64,000 bases of DNA from positions 62,001-126,000 of IMG/VR virus record IMGVR_UViG_3300008108_000002. The stretch is one strand, 5' to 3'. The translations under genes were made by a program, and so were the position numbers. Under the pieces are notes generated by a model. It was not told the origin of the DNA and ran no database searches. It saw nothing but the letters and a program-made list of their open reading frames with translations. Origin of the DNA: a virus. The stretch's first letter is position 1; each line of letters opens with the position of its first letter. Below, piece after piece: positions 24,101-32,186 of the stretch.

Positions 24101-27100
24101 TAACATTCCTGCAGGTAATATCACTGGATTAATTGCTAATGCAAACTATGCGGCTTATTCGGGAAATACTAATGTAGCTAATACAGCTATTACGGTTACT
24201 ACTAACGCTCAACCAAATATTACTAGCGTAGGTAACTTAGTTAACCTAAGAGCTAATACAGGTACTATATCATCAAATGCACCGTATACGTTTATACAAA
24301 CTTGGAGTAATGGTACTGAGGTATTTACAGGTATACGTCAAAATATAGTAGATAGTGCAAGTGATCCAAGCTCATTATTATTAGATTTACAAGTAGACGG
24401 CTCATCAACATTCTCAGTAGACAAAACGGGTGTAGTTGTTTCTAACGTATTCATAGGTGAGGGTGGTAATCTATCTAACTTACAAGCAAGCAATTTAGTA
24501 GGTGAGATACCTAATGCAAACTTTGCAACATACAGCACGTATTCTAACAGCACCGGTAATGCAAATATTGCTAATACAGTAACAACTAATGCTCAACCAA
24601 ATATTACATCTGTTGGTAATCTAACAGGATTGTCTATTGCGTCCGGATCATTGACTGCAGATAAACCATTATCAATTGTACAGACTTGGCAGAACGGTGC
24701 TGTTACATTCAATACTATCAGTGCTTCTATAACAGATACTACTAGCAGTGTTAATTCTACATTGATTGACATGAAGGTAGGTGGTACTTCTAAATTCAAA
24801 GTAACTAAATCAGGTAACGTAACTGGTACGTACTTCTTAGGTGACGGTAGTCTACTATCTAATATCCCTACAGGTGCATTTTCAAATTATGCAAACTATG
24901 CAGGCAACATAACTGTAAACTCTCAACCTAATATTACGTCTGTAGGTAATTTAACTTCATTAACAGTTGCCGGTGACGCAAACATTACAGGTAATCTTAC
25001 AACTCTAAATGCTAATTTAGGTAATGTGGTCAGTGCTAACTATTTTGTAGGTAATGGAGCAGGTCTAACTAATATATCAGCCGGTGAACTAACTGGACAA
25101 GTACCTAACGCTTCAATTTCAGGTACAGTATATACAAATGCACAACCTAACATTACTAGTGTAGGTACATTAGCTAATGTATTCACTAGTGGTAATGTTT
25201 ATATCCAGCAAAATGAATTATCTAACAGCAATAAAGTTGCATTTATTAGTGCCGCTGATAATGCAGGTGCTGCTACAATTACATTGGGTTCACCAACATC
25301 ATTGACTTTAGGACAATACAACGTAGCTAGTAAGTTAAAAACAGGTGATCAATTAATTATTTCAGGCGCAATAGGTGACAGTATATCACTTAACAAAACA
25401 TATTCTATCACTAATGTAACTGCAAATCCTAGTAGCAACGTGATATTAACTGTTACTCCGGATCTAGTTACTAGTGCAGGCGGCGGTGCTAACGTATCAT
25501 CTATTTCTGTTATAGCACAACGAAGGGTAATAGAATCTTCAAGTACTACTGTTACTGGATATTTTGATGTTGCAAACGTAGGTACACTAACTGTTGGTAA
25601 TTTAACAGCAACCACAGTAAGCAATAATGCTCAACCTAATATTACTAGTGTAGGTACACTGACTAGTTTGGGTGTGACTGGAACGGTTACAGCAGGTAAT
25701 GCTAGTTTAGGTAATAATGTATCAGCTAATTTCTTTACTGGTAACGGTGCGTTCTTAACTAATATATTAGGTAATAGAGTAACCGGTACAGTAGCTAATG
25801 CGAATTATGCAACTAGTGCAGGTAGTGCAACAACCGCAACTAGTGCAACAACCGCAACTAGTGCAACAACCGCAACTAGTGCAACAACAGCAGGTACAGT
25901 AACAACGGCAGCACAAGGCAACATTACAAGTGTTGGTAACTTAACAAGTCTAGTCGTTACTGGTAATCTTACTGCTGGTAATGCTAGCTTAGGTAATTAT
26001 GTAGCCGCTAATTTCTTTAGCGGTAATGGTCATTTATTATCTGGTGTTACAGCTATCAATGCAAATACAGTAACAACTAATGCTCAACCTAATATTACAA
26101 GCACCGGTAACTTAACTAAGTTAATTGTTGCTTCAGGATCACTTACTGATACTGCACCAATAAGTTTTAGTCAGACATGGAATAATGCTAACATTGGATT
26201 TACTGCAGTTGAGCTTAGTATTACTAACACAAAGTCACTTGCTTCCTCATTATTAATTGATGCAAAGGTTGGCGGCACTTCTCAATTTAGTGTCTCATCA
26301 GCAGGTAATATTTTAGCAAAAAATGCTAACTTAGGAAATCTTGCAACAGCAAATTATCTAGGTGGTACATTAACTACTGCGGCTCAACCTAACATTACTA
26401 GTGTAGGTAATTTGAGTACATTGACCGTAACCGGTAATATAGACGCAGGTAATGTCAATGGATCAATATTTGGACCTGTTCAAGGTATTATTGGTGGATC
26501 AACACCTAATATTGCATCATTTACTGACGTGGATCTCAGTGGTAATCTGTTTGCAGGTAATGCTAACTTAGGTAATCATGTGGCTGCTAATTTCTTTAGC
26601 GGTAACGGAAGTTTGTTAACCGGTGTTAGTGCAACAACTGCAGTAAGCGCAACAAATGCCGCGGCATTATTACAAAACACATCAACTAGTACTACAGCAT
26701 ATTTAACATTTAGTACTTCAAGCAGTAATGGAAATGCATCGGCAGTTATTAATACAAATATTACTGCTAACTTAAGTAATACTTCTATTACCGCTAAGAC
26801 TTTTGTCGGAAACTTAACTGGGGCAGCAACATCTGCAGCCACAGTAACAAATGGTGCTCAAACTAGTATTACAAGTGTTGGTACGTTAACTGGTTTAGGT
26901 GTGTCTGGTAATTTGGTTGCCAATAATATAGGAGCCAATCTTATAACACTTAAATCATATACTGAAACAGTGTTATCACCTGTTAATACAGGTGCAGCTA
27001 TTTCTCCTAACGTAGCTAACGGGACAATCTTTAACTTTATTGCAAATGCTAACTTTACATTTAATGGGTTAACCGGTGCTACTACAGGTAGTTCAGCAAC

Positions 27101-27266
27101 AATTATTATTAAACAAGATGCAACGGGAAGTAGAGTAATGACTTCAAATATAAAGTTTGCCGCTAATAGTAAGACGTTGAGTACAGCGGCAGAATCAATA
27201 GATATTATTTCAGTATTCTACGACGGTAGTGCATACTATGCTACATTGAGTAAAGGATACGAATAA
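21141..27266 (+). CDS. Giant repetitive tail-fibre protein, 2041 aa
   Basis: Opens with SWPANPTNGQQVTINGVIYEYD, a fibre-attachment-like head. Residues 60-1980 are low-complexity beta repeats: about fifteen copies of the pattern NAQPNITSVGxLTxL, mixed with FxGNGAxLTNI, ATNANY and TQTWNNxxxxFT. This Asn/Thr/Ser/Gly-rich design matches trimeric shaft repeats. Four to six blocks of ITDTxSxxxSLLLDLQVxGxSxFxVDKxGxV alternate with the others. The last 100 residues look different and aromatic (ISVFYDGSAYYATLSKGYE). It is followed by a tip protein and a probable chaperone. Confidence 0.9.
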   Translation: MSWPANPTNGQQVTINGVIYEYDSTPGVWNRVGSGASSVAVDSFTTANLSVTNQVHLGNVGDVIITGGGANYSLTTDGNGNLSWTAIGGAVVPGGINTQVQFNNAGYFEGSANLTFNTATDTLIATNFSGNGAGLTNISGGNVAGSVANANYATNANYSNFAGDSLTANYASFSNTANKAGTVTTAAQPNITSLGTISNLVVSGNINAGNINASTFGPYNGLIGATTPNLATFTNVTMLGNANVTGNVSAGNLNISNVIIANRLTGTLTTPSQPNITSLGTLSSLSINGQITGHLIPSEDQAFDIGTPNARWRTLYISANTIDLGGTTLSSSNGNITTNGNLTGDNVSIVGQFISTLATGTAPIVVYSNTLVANLNASLLNGLSATPSNVASTIVSRDTNRNFSANIVQARLYGQSNTAGTVITNAQPNITSIGTLTSLNLSGSISGNANANFAGNVSANFYRGNGSLLTGIPGNALVGTLSTDVLANTNVYLGTTAVSLGRASGSLSLSGVSIDGSAGSTDTAGTVTSNAQPNITSVGSLTGLTINGNLIVTGSTQYANVTTFNIKDPIIEMGGNPNGTPLSGDDGKDRGSLLHYFKDSAVDAFMGWDNSNSEFAFGSNVSVTSDVVTFVSYGNVRANYFLGNIIGNSTSALTAGTVTINAQPNITSVGTLTSLNIANGTVTNSAPLTFTQTWNNASAVFTGIKENIVDTNSAGESLLLDLQVGGTSKFKVDKTGIVTANQYIGNGSQLTNIPAANLVGYVPNANYAQYTGGADTVSNAYQPNITRVGNLTTLTVNTGEITGSNPVRLTQHWNNANRLFTLLEANVTDDASVVDSKLIDMIVNTSSVFTVEKSGNVSATNFIGNLIGNFSGNVLAPGSNREIIYNDSGVLGTNSNFTFNEASGTLTVKLANITTGPVTINTPVYFTQTWNNSGVTFTHLRTNITDTFSNINSLLLDLQVNNTTKFKVDKLGGVTGTSYSGSGAGLTNIPAGNITGLIANANYAAYSGNTNVANTAITVTTNAQPNITSVGNLVNLRANTGTISSNAPYTFIQTWSNGTEVFTGIRQNIVDSASDPSSLLLDLQVDGSSTFSVDKTGVVVSNVFIGEGGNLSNLQASNLVGEIPNANFATYSTYSNSTGNANIANTVTTNAQPNITSVGNLTGLSIASGSLTADKPLSIVQTWQNGAVTFNTISASITDTTSSVNSTLIDMKVGGTSKFKVTKSGNVTGTYFLGDGSLLSNIPTGAFSNYANYAGNITVNSQPNITSVGNLTSLTVAGDANITGNLTTLNANLGNVVSANYFVGNGAGLTNISAGELTGQVPNASISGTVYTNAQPNITSVGTLANVFTSGNVYIQQNELSNSNKVAFISAADNAGAATITLGSPTSLTLGQYNVASKLKTGDQLIISGAIGDSISLNKTYSITNVTANPSSNVILTVTPDLVTSAGGGANVSSISVIAQRRVIESSSTTVTGYFDVANVGTLTVGNLTATTVSNNAQPNITSVGTLTSLGVTGTVTAGNASLGNNVSANFFTGNGAFLTNILGNRVTGTVANANYATSAGSATTATSATTATSATTATSATTAGTVTTAAQGNITSVGNLTSLVVTGNLTAGNASLGNYVAANFFSGNGHLLSGVTAINANTVTTNAQPNITSTGNLTKLIVASGSLTDTAPISFSQTWNNANIGFTAVELSITNTKSLASSLLIDAKVGGTSQFSVSSAGNILAKNANLGNLATANYLGGTLTTAAQPNITSVGNLSTLTVTGNIDAGNVNGSIFGPVQGIIGGSTPNIASFTDVDLSGNLFAGNANLGNHVAANFFSGNGSLLTGVSATTAVSATNAAALLQNTSTSTTAYLTFSTSSSNGNASAVINTNITANLSNTSITAKTFVGNLTGAATSAATVTNGAQTSITSVGTLTGLGVSGNLVANNIGANLITLKSYTETVLSPVNTGAAISPNVANGTIFNFIANANFTFNGLTGATTGSSATIIIKQDATGSRVMTSNIKFAANSKTLSTAAESIDIISVFYDGSAYYATLSKGYE
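25824..25890 (+). repeat. 18-bp tandem repeat inside the fibre gene
   Basis: Three perfect copies of AGTGCAACAACCGCAACT and a partial fourth, encoding (SATTAT)n. The number of copies is free to vary by slippage in frame, so fibre length could change. Confidence 0.85.
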
Positions 27267-28393
27267 TGTTTGCAGCCAGAGCAGGTTTTTTTACTAATCC
27301 AGGTCCGCCAGGTCCGCCAATCCATATCCCAGCTAATGCTGTAGTACCATATTATGATACCATGGCAAATATGACATCAGGTGACTGGACTCGTTATAGT
27401 AAGGCAGATGGCTATTATATCTGGTCAGCTCAAGATCAGAGTCAAATAGATATTACTTATAGCTCTGTCAGTGGAGGAATGAGTGCCAATGGTTCCACAA
27501 GTTTTGCAGGTTCTCACAGCGGATCAACAGTAACTCAAAATGTTACTAGTAATACAGGAGGTTCTATTGCACCATCTGCGAGTGCGGGCGCCTCTTCACA
27601 TAATCACTCCTTTTCCGGCGGAAGAACAGATAATACCGATACAATGCTTAATAAACAAAAAATTAATTTATTACGATCCATTAGAGCTACTACTTATTTC
27701 CCCACCAATACTTTAGTAACAAAACAAAATGCAGCGGCTAATTCGACACCTTTTGTAGATACAGGATATAACTATTTGCATGGTGCTAATGACAATTTAA
27801 CTCGTACTACAGGTACTGGTTATAGTTTTACAATACCAGTTAGTTTAAGTTCAGATAGTGGTCACTATCACGCTTCAGCCAGTAGTGCTTATAGACCTAT
27901 GGGCACTGGATCAGCTATACGTAACTATAATATGGCTTATGCTGGAGCACATAGCCATACTGCTTTTGGAACTTTCTCACAATCAACTATTCGAAGTAAA
28001 TTAGTTAACTTATGGAAACTAACTTCACCCAGTCTTCCAGAATCTGATATAATTATTATGTATGTTGGCATTTTAACAGCATTACCGACATATTGGAAAT
28101 TATGTAATGGGTTAAACGGTACACCTAATTTAGGCGGATATATTATTGGGTATAGTGATAATCAATGGGATGTCACTACTGCTAGCAATGCTGTCGGTGC
28201 TTTAAGTAGTACAGATGCTCCTTATACTCCCCACTATCACAGTGCCAGTTATCAATTGTACACCACAAATGTAAGTGGCCCGTCAGCATTTCACAGTAAT
28301 TATGGTTGGAGTCACAGCCATACTTTAAGTGGATCTACCTTCAGCTACTTTCCGCAACGCATCGGCGTTGCATTTATACAATATAAAGGATAA
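27266..28393 (+). CDS. Fibre tip/collar-type protein with HxH motifs
   Basis: 375 residues. N-terminal NPGPPGPPIHIP has a short collagen-like run. Residues 277-297 (WKLCNGLNGTPNLGGYIIGYS) match the tail-collar signature (W-LCDG--GTPNL---FI-G). Five HxH motifs (112-114, 200-202, 229-231, 323-325, 350-352) recall the iron-binding His pairs of T4 gp37 and gp12 tips. The start overlaps the stop of the giant fibre by one base (TAATG). Probably the distal tip or receptor-binding end. Confidence 0.8.
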   Translation: MFAARAGFFTNPGPPGPPIHIPANAVVPYYDTMANMTSGDWTRYSKADGYYIWSAQDQSQIDITYSSVSGGMSANGSTSFAGSHSGSTVTQNVTSNTGGSIAPSASAGASSHNHSFSGGRTDNTDTMLNKQKINLLRSIRATTYFPTNTLVTKQNAAANSTPFVDTGYNYLHGANDNLTRTTGTGYSFTIPVSLSSDSGHYHASASSAYRPMGTGSAIRNYNMAYAGAHSHTAFGTFSQSTIRSKLVNLWKLTSPSLPESDIIIMYVGILTALPTYWKLCNGLNGTPNLGGYIIGYSDNQWDVTTASNAVGALSSTDAPYTPHYHSASYQLYTTNVSGPSAFHSNYGWSHSHTLSGSTFSYFPQRIGVAFIQYKG

Positions 28394-28912
28394 ATGATGA
28401 TTAACAATATGGCTAGCCTAAACTTTTATAACTCTCATTTTTATATAAAGTTTGAAAATAAAGAATATCATTGGGATAATTCAGCAAAATTTATTGCTGA
28501 TACTAATTATCCCTATGCTGATTCTACCCTCTTACTATCCTACGAACCTGATAGAAATATTTATCATGTAGAGCGTGTTGGTCCAGAGGGGTTTGCGGGT
28601 CAAGAATTAGAGGAAATTAATTGGTTTGTTGAAAACAAACAGCGTTTAATCCCTATCTTAGAACAACTGATTCAGGCTGCGGTTCCTGTAATTACTTTAG
28701 AAATGAGTAGGGTTCAAAAATTATACGAATTAGACTGGATAGTACAAAGACACCAAGAAGAAACATTACTGAATATTCCTCATAAACTAACAGATGAACA
28801 ATATATGGCTGTGTTAACATATAAACAACAGCTTAGGGATTTAACTAATACGTATCCAAAAGATACACCAAGTGAAAACGTTACTTGGCCTATTGATCCA
28901 CTAGCTAATTAA
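28394..28912 (+). CDS. Probable tail-fibre assembly chaperone-like protein
   Basis: 172 residues. The C-terminal half (ELDWIVQRHQEETLL ... LTDEQYMAVLTYKQQLRDLTNTYP) resembles the phage tail-assembly chaperone family (L-W-IVQRH-EE, LT-EQY--VL-YRQ-LRD). The N-terminal half is beta-rich. It starts right after the fibre-tip stop, the usual order tip-then-chaperone. The first Met could also be the second one; the difference is one residue. Confidence 0.75.
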   Translation: MMINNMASLNFYNSHFYIKFENKEYHWDNSAKFIADTNYPYADSTLLLSYEPDRNIYHVERVGPEGFAGQELEEINWFVENKQRLIPILEQLIQAAVPVITLEMSRVQKLYELDWIVQRHQEETLLNIPHKLTDEQYMAVLTYKQQLRDLTNTYPKDTPSENVTWPIDPLAN

Positions 28913-29155
28913 TTTAGCAATCAATAGTAATTTTTCTAATCTATCAATTGCTTCATTAATTTTTATTAAACATTCTTCTACTTTGAGGTTGTTGTGCGTT
29001 CTACGTGCTTCAACCTCTAGTTTGCTCAAGTCAGTTATCATACCATTAATGTTATTGTACACTTTTTTAAGATCAGGGTTGTAACCGGAACTAGACATAA
29101 AATTCATAAGCCTGTCACTCTCTTTTTCCCAATCTAATGATGTAGTGATTGACAT
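28901..29155 (-). CDS. Small coiled-coil protein, 84 aa
   Basis: Helical throughout: YNNINGMITDLSKLEVEARRTHNNLKVEECLIKINEAIDRLEKLL. The end overlaps the plus-strand chaperone gene by 12 bases (tail to tail). The start shares a base with the stop of the epimerase gene (TAATG). I know similar small helical proteins only as unknowns in T4-like phages. Confidence 0.7.
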   Translation of the reverse strand: MSITTSLDWEKESDRLMNFMSSSGYNPDLKKVYNNINGMITDLSKLEVEARRTHNNLKVEECLIKINEAIDRLEKLLLIAKLIS

Positions 29156-29907
29156 TATCTACCCAATGATGTATTGGTTTTAGTCATATCTGCACATGTG
29201 AATTCTTGATAACTATCTTTTAGTATATCAGGTAAGGGTATCTCTATGATGTTATCAGTAAATTGTTTAGCGACATCATAAAAACTCATAGGTGTTCCTG
29301 TACCTACGTTCCATACACCTGATTCTTTTACATTAAAGAAATCAATATGTGTTTGACATACTTGTTTTACTGGGACAAAGTCTCGTCTATAGTGCTGACT
29401 GTTTTCAAATAATTTAACAAATCCGTTTTCTTCTGCTTGTTTTTTAAACTTATAGAAAGGACTAGCTTGATCTCCCTTTTCTTCTTCACCTGAACCATAC
29501 ACATTGAAGTATCTAAAACCCTGTATACGTATATTGCATTCTCTATTAGCAAAACGTTCAAACAAGTACTTTGTCCAAGCATAAGGTGTGCGAGGATCGA
29601 CTGGACTAGTTTCAACAAACTCTGTACTCAATCCATATATGCTTGCTGAACTACTATACTGAAAGTTTACGTTGTTTGCAATGCACTCATTCAATAGCCA
29701 ACAGCTAAAATCGTAATTCTGTAACATAATCTTTTCAATGTTGCGTTCAATAGTGCTACTGATAGCGCCCATGTGGACGACCCAATCTAATCCTGCAACT
29801 GAAGGTAATGCATCACCCCAGTTATATGTTACAACTTCATGACCGTCTAACATTTTGAGCATGTTAGAGCCAATGAATCCTTTATATCCTGTTAATAATA
29901 TTTTCAT
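29155..29907 (-). CDS. hldD-like: ADP-heptose 6-epimerase-like protein (HldD/RfaD type)
   Basis: 250 residues, shorter than bacterial HldD (about 310). Glycine motif TGYKGFIG (6-13), catalytic YAWTK (Tyr109-Lys113) with SSSASIYG upstream, RYFNVYGSGEEEKGDQASPFYKFKKQ and HYRRDFVPV. The last two are hallmarks of HldD (RYFNVYG.RE.HKG.MASV.F and RDFVYV). HldD converts ADP-D-glycero- to ADP-L-glycero-D-manno-heptose. Genes for a heptose phosphatase-like, a kinase and an adenylyltransferase sit directly upstream, which supports the substrate. Confidence 0.85.
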   Translation of the reverse strand: MKILLTGYKGFIGSNMLKMLDGHEVVTYNWGDALPSVAGLDWVVHMGAISSTIERNIEKIMLQNYDFSCWLLNECIANNVNFQYSSSASIYGLSTEFVETSPVDPRTPYAWTKYLFERFANRECNIRIQGFRYFNVYGSGEEEKGDQASPFYKFKKQAEENGFVKLFENSQHYRRDFVPVKQVCQTHIDFFNVKESGVWNVGTGTPMSFYDVAKQFTDNIIEIPLPDILKDSYQEFTCADMTKTNTSLGR

Positions 29908-30197
29908 TTGAAATATGTTCCTATGTTAAATGCTTTATCATCAATCCATATATCATATGCAGGCTTACCTGTTTTAGCAGTGGTGTATTTTGCGCCCCAA
30001 TCGGCTAACTGCATTAATGTAATATCATCCCAATTCTTTCCAGTATTAGCACCACGTGCTGTCCAATAATGTATCTCATTTCCCGCATCATATAACATAT
30101 TAAAATGTGCTATGCGTGATAGATAAGGCTCCGCGTTTGAATAATCACCGTTGGTTACAGTACATATTGTACCATCTATATCTACTATGTATTTCAT
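29904..30197 (-). CDS. HAD-type phosphatase, short
   Basis: 97 residues. Motif I VDIDGTI with Asp6 and Asp8, motif II TARG (46-49), Lys78 and motif IV DIWIDDKAF (82-90). It is much shorter than GmhB (about 190), which removes the 7-phosphate of the heptose bisphosphate, lacking the cap. In context it may take that role. The ATG overlaps the stop of the cupin gene (ATGA). Confidence 0.8.
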   Translation of the reverse strand: MKYIVDIDGTICTVTNGDYSNAEPYLSRIAHFNMLYDAGNEIHYWTARGANTGKNWDDITLMQLADWGAKYTTAKTGKPAYDIWIDDKAFNIGTYFK

Positions 30198-30550
30198 TTT
30201 TGACTATCTCCGGGCATGACTCTGTAATTATCTTCTACACTATCCGGTGTACTAACTTCAACTATAACACCTTCTTCTATGCATATAATTTGATGTGGGA
30301 ATAAAGGAAGATTACGCCATGTATCCCCTGTAGTTAACTTTGTTTCATTAATTTCTGCATTAGTAGTATCAATGTGTCTTACGATAAATTCCCCAGTTAA
30401 CACATACCATGTTTCATCTTTTTCACCATGAAAATGCATACTGAATTTTGCATCTTTATTGAAGGATAGAATTTTACCGCAATACTTATCATTAGTAGCA
30501 AAGATAAATTCATGTCCCCAACCTTTTTCTACAAACCCTTCTAATCTCAT
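30194..30550 (-). CDS. Cupin-fold protein, sugar isomerase or epimerase-like
   Basis: 118 residues. Cupin motif GKILSFNKDAKFSMHFHGEKDETWYVLTGE with likely metal ligands His39, His41, Glu46, and His86 in PLFPHQIIC. Small mannose-6-phosphate-isomerase-like cupins show this shape. Fused by ATGA overlaps to the kinase gene before it and the phosphatase after it. It might handle a step of heptose precursor supply, or be a binding protein. Confidence 0.75.
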   Translation of the reverse strand: MRLEGFVEKGWGHEFIFATNDKYCGKILSFNKDAKFSMHFHGEKDETWYVLTGEFIVRHIDTTNAEINETKLTTGDTWRNLPLFPHQIICIEEGVIVEVSTPDSVEDNYRVMPGDSQK

Positions 30551-31311
30551 CTAAGTCCCTCTATTTCTATTTCATTTAGTGTTGGTGCATAAACGCCCAA
30601 GTGTTGTACAGTTATACTTGATGCATTGATGGCAAATTCAACTGCTGATTTTATATCTTTAGTAACTAGATATTGATATGTTAATGCTGATAAGAAAGTA
30701 TCTCCCGCACCAGTAACGTCAACAACTTCTACTTTAGTAGCAGGACATTGTATATCGTGATATATTACACTAGCACCACGTGCACCATTAGTTACGATTA
30801 GACCTGAACATTCACTTTTAATCCTACTATATTCTAGGTTGTTAATTTTAACCCATGCACCTTGCATACGTTCTAAATCAGTTAATTTAGTATCAATGAA
30901 CACGGGGCATTTAGCTACTGCTAATATGTTTTCAATCAATTCATATGATACTAACCCTTTATTGTAGTCACTGATTACAATAGCATCATGCTCAATATTG
31001 ATATCATCAATCGTCAATGGTTCAGATATTATATCATTATCTACCCGAATGATTTGTTGTTTGCTTCTAGCATCAATCATTCTGGTCTTAACACTTGTGC
31101 TACCTGAATATAATGTTACGTCACAATCTAAGTTAACTAAGTTGTTATATACGTTGCCAACCATACCACTGCGTTCTTCTTTGTAAAGAGGAACAAATAT
31201 AGGTACAGGAGCTTCGGGGCTTAGTCTATCAACTATTCCAAATTGATATACATCTAAACAATTATCCCCGATCAATAATATTTTGAATTTTTTGTGTGGT
31301 TGAGTATTCAT
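30547..31311 (-). CDS. hldE1-like: PfkB-type sugar kinase, heptose-7-phosphate kinase-like
   Basis: 254 residues, like the N-terminal domain of HldE/RfaE. IGDNCLDVYQFGIVDRLSPEAPVPIF (14-39) matches the start of HldE kinases (GD.MLDRYW.G...RISPEAPVP). VDVTGAGDTFLSAL (197-210) is the PfkB signature with the catalytic Asp204. The bacterial enzyme makes the heptose 1,7-bisphosphate with ATP. It overlaps the adenylyltransferase gene by about 50 bases, so the two halves of HldE are encoded separately. Confidence 0.88.
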   Translation of the reverse strand: MNTQPHKKFKILLIGDNCLDVYQFGIVDRLSPEAPVPIFVPLYKEERSGMVGNVYNNLVNLDCDVTLYSGSTSVKTRMIDARSKQQIIRVDNDIISEPLTIDDINIEHDAIVISDYNKGLVSYELIENILAVAKCPVFIDTKLTDLERMQGAWVKINNLEYSRIKSECSGLIVTNGARGASVIYHDIQCPATKVEVVDVTGAGDTFLSALTYQYLVTKDIKSAVEFAINASSITVQHLGVYAPTLNEIEIEGLR

Positions 31312-31657
31312 CTATTCGATCAAAAAATACAAGCTGAGGGCATACTTCGCTACCAATGATACGTTTACCTACATAATCACTGCCTTTAACCATAATATCA
31401 CATGTACTAACTAATTCAGTTAGTTCTACATCTGTATCAAATACAAATACCTTGTCTACATACTTGGTTGCAAGTAGCATTAATCCTCGTTCTCTTTCAG
31501 TATTGATGGGTCTATTTTCACCCTTCAATACTTTTACTCTAGCATCACTATCGATACCGACAATAAGTTCATCACCTAAGCTTTTAGCGTGTTCAAGTAG
31601 GCCGATATGACCTAAATGAAGAATGTCAAATGTTCCGTTAACAAATACTGTTGTCAT
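31262..31657 (-). CDS. hldE2-like: Cytidylyltransferase-fold, heptose-1-phosphate adenylyltransferase-like
   Basis: 131 residues. FVNGTFDILHLGHIGLLEHAKSLG (5-28) carries the HxGH site (14-17), and the end has VFFDRIDEYSTTQKIQNI, like the C-terminal half of HldE (RfaE2). It transfers AMP from ATP to heptose-1-phosphate. First gene of the heptose block, overlapping the zinc-finger-like gene by ATGA. Confidence 0.9.
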   Translation of the reverse strand: MTTVFVNGTFDILHLGHIGLLEHAKSLGDELIVGIDSDARVKVLKGENRPINTERERGLMLLATKYVDKVFVFDTDVELTELVSTCDIMVKGSDYVGKRIIGSEVCPQLVFFDRIDEYSTTQKIQNIIDRG

Positions 31658-31956
31658 ATATCTTCCGGTTTAATTCCATTGCTATGTTTATCGTTAGTTT
31701 TATCTACATCCTGATACATACGTTTTTCTTGTGCAGTTAGTTTATCTTTATGTGTTTTGCGAGGGTTACCGCAAAGCATACATCCTGGTTGACCACAATC
31801 CATTGCATGATGTTTAGCTAAACGATGTGGTTCTTTTATAGCTTTATCTTTATTAGTAAGACCATGCGCTTTTGCAATCTTAACTTGTTTTTTGACTGCA
31901 GTTTCATCACGGAAACGGCGACGAGAATTTATATATTTTGCTAGTTCATTGCTCAT
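31654..31956 (-). CDS. Small Cys/His-rich protein, possible zinc finger
   Basis: 100 residues from the ATG of MSNELAKYINSRRRF; the longer frame upstream crosses the terminator and promoter, so I reject it. Residues 44-75 (HRLAKHHAMDCGQPGCMLCGNPRKTHK) have a C-x4-C-x2-C cluster with nearby His, a likely zinc site, in a strongly basic protein. Similar small proteins are widespread in T4-like phages. It is the first gene after a good promoter and is followed directly by the heptose genes. Confidence 0.75.
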   Translation of the reverse strand: MSNELAKYINSRRRFRDETAVKKQVKIAKAHGLTNKDKAIKEPHRLAKHHAMDCGQPGCMLCGNPRKTHKDKLTAQEKRMYQDVDKTNDKHSNGIKPEDI

Positions 31957-31962
31957 AGTATG

Positions 31963-31991
31963 ATTATATATCATTGTGTAGTTAAAGCCAA
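31963..31991 (-). promoter_or_regulatory. Sigma-70 promoter of the heptose operon
   Basis: Minus-strand TTGGCT, 17 bases, perfect TATAAT, 7 bases before the ATG. It immediately follows a terminator hairpin. The short leader leaves no strong ribosome site. Confidence 0.55.
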
Positions 31992-32017
31992 AATAAAAGG
32001 TCACCTTAGTGACCTTT
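31991..32017 (-). terminator. Rho-independent terminator
   Basis: AAAGGTCAC, four-base loop, GTGACCTTT, then on the minus strand TTTTATTTT. It lies between the tmRNA and the heptose operon's promoter. Confidence 0.75.
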
Positions 32018-32021
32018 CCGT

Positions 32022-32040
32022 GAAACAATTAAATTGTTTC
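32022..32040. repeat. Short palindrome
   Basis: GAAACAATT-A-AATTGTTTC, a perfect 9-base inverted repeat, next to the terminator. It could be a second hairpin or an operator. Confidence 0.5.
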
Positions 32041-32050
32041 ATAATCCTCT

Positions 32051-32170
32051 TTGCCTACTGCTGCCGAAAATGGAAGAAAAAGCGCAGGAAAATTATCTGC
32101 TACCGTCACAGGAAGAAAACGCTTATACAGAAAAGACGGTACTTGGACATGGCAATACCCAGAAAAATAG
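32051..32170 (+). other. Short open frame of protein-like composition, unclear
   Basis: A 39-codon plus-strand frame starting with a TTG reads with many Lys, Arg, Thr and Trp (TVTGRKRLYRKDGTWTWQYPEK). It has no good ribosome site and ends inside the tmRNA terminator. The composition is more gene-like than expected by chance. It may be a remnant. Nothing else explains 32041-32160. Confidence 0.25.
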
Positions 32171-32186
32171 GGACCGAAGTCCCTAT
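32162..32186 (-). terminator. Terminator of the tmRNA
   Basis: Minus-strand ATAGGGAC, loop TTCG, GTCCCTAT, then TTTTT. A stable UUCG tetraloop; it lies about 30 bases after the end of the tag reading frame. Confidence 0.85.

Noticed and set aside
25824-25890. CRISPR-like array
   Set aside because: Units are 18 bases, directly adjacent with no spacers, and in frame in a fibre gene.
21353-26842. Minus-strand open frames inside the fibre gene
   Set aside because: They are antisense shadows of repetitive coding sequence with no ribosome sites and Leu/Pro/Val-rich translations.
28895-28920. Bidirectional terminator between the converging chaperone and coiled-coil genes
   Set aside because: The GCTAA/TTAGC stem is only five bases with no clear U tract.
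31957-32028. Longer start (MFHGKVTKV...) for the Cys/His-rich protein
   Set aside because: It would run through the terminator hairpin and the promoter; the ATG at 31956 follows the promoter and begins the conserved-looking part.
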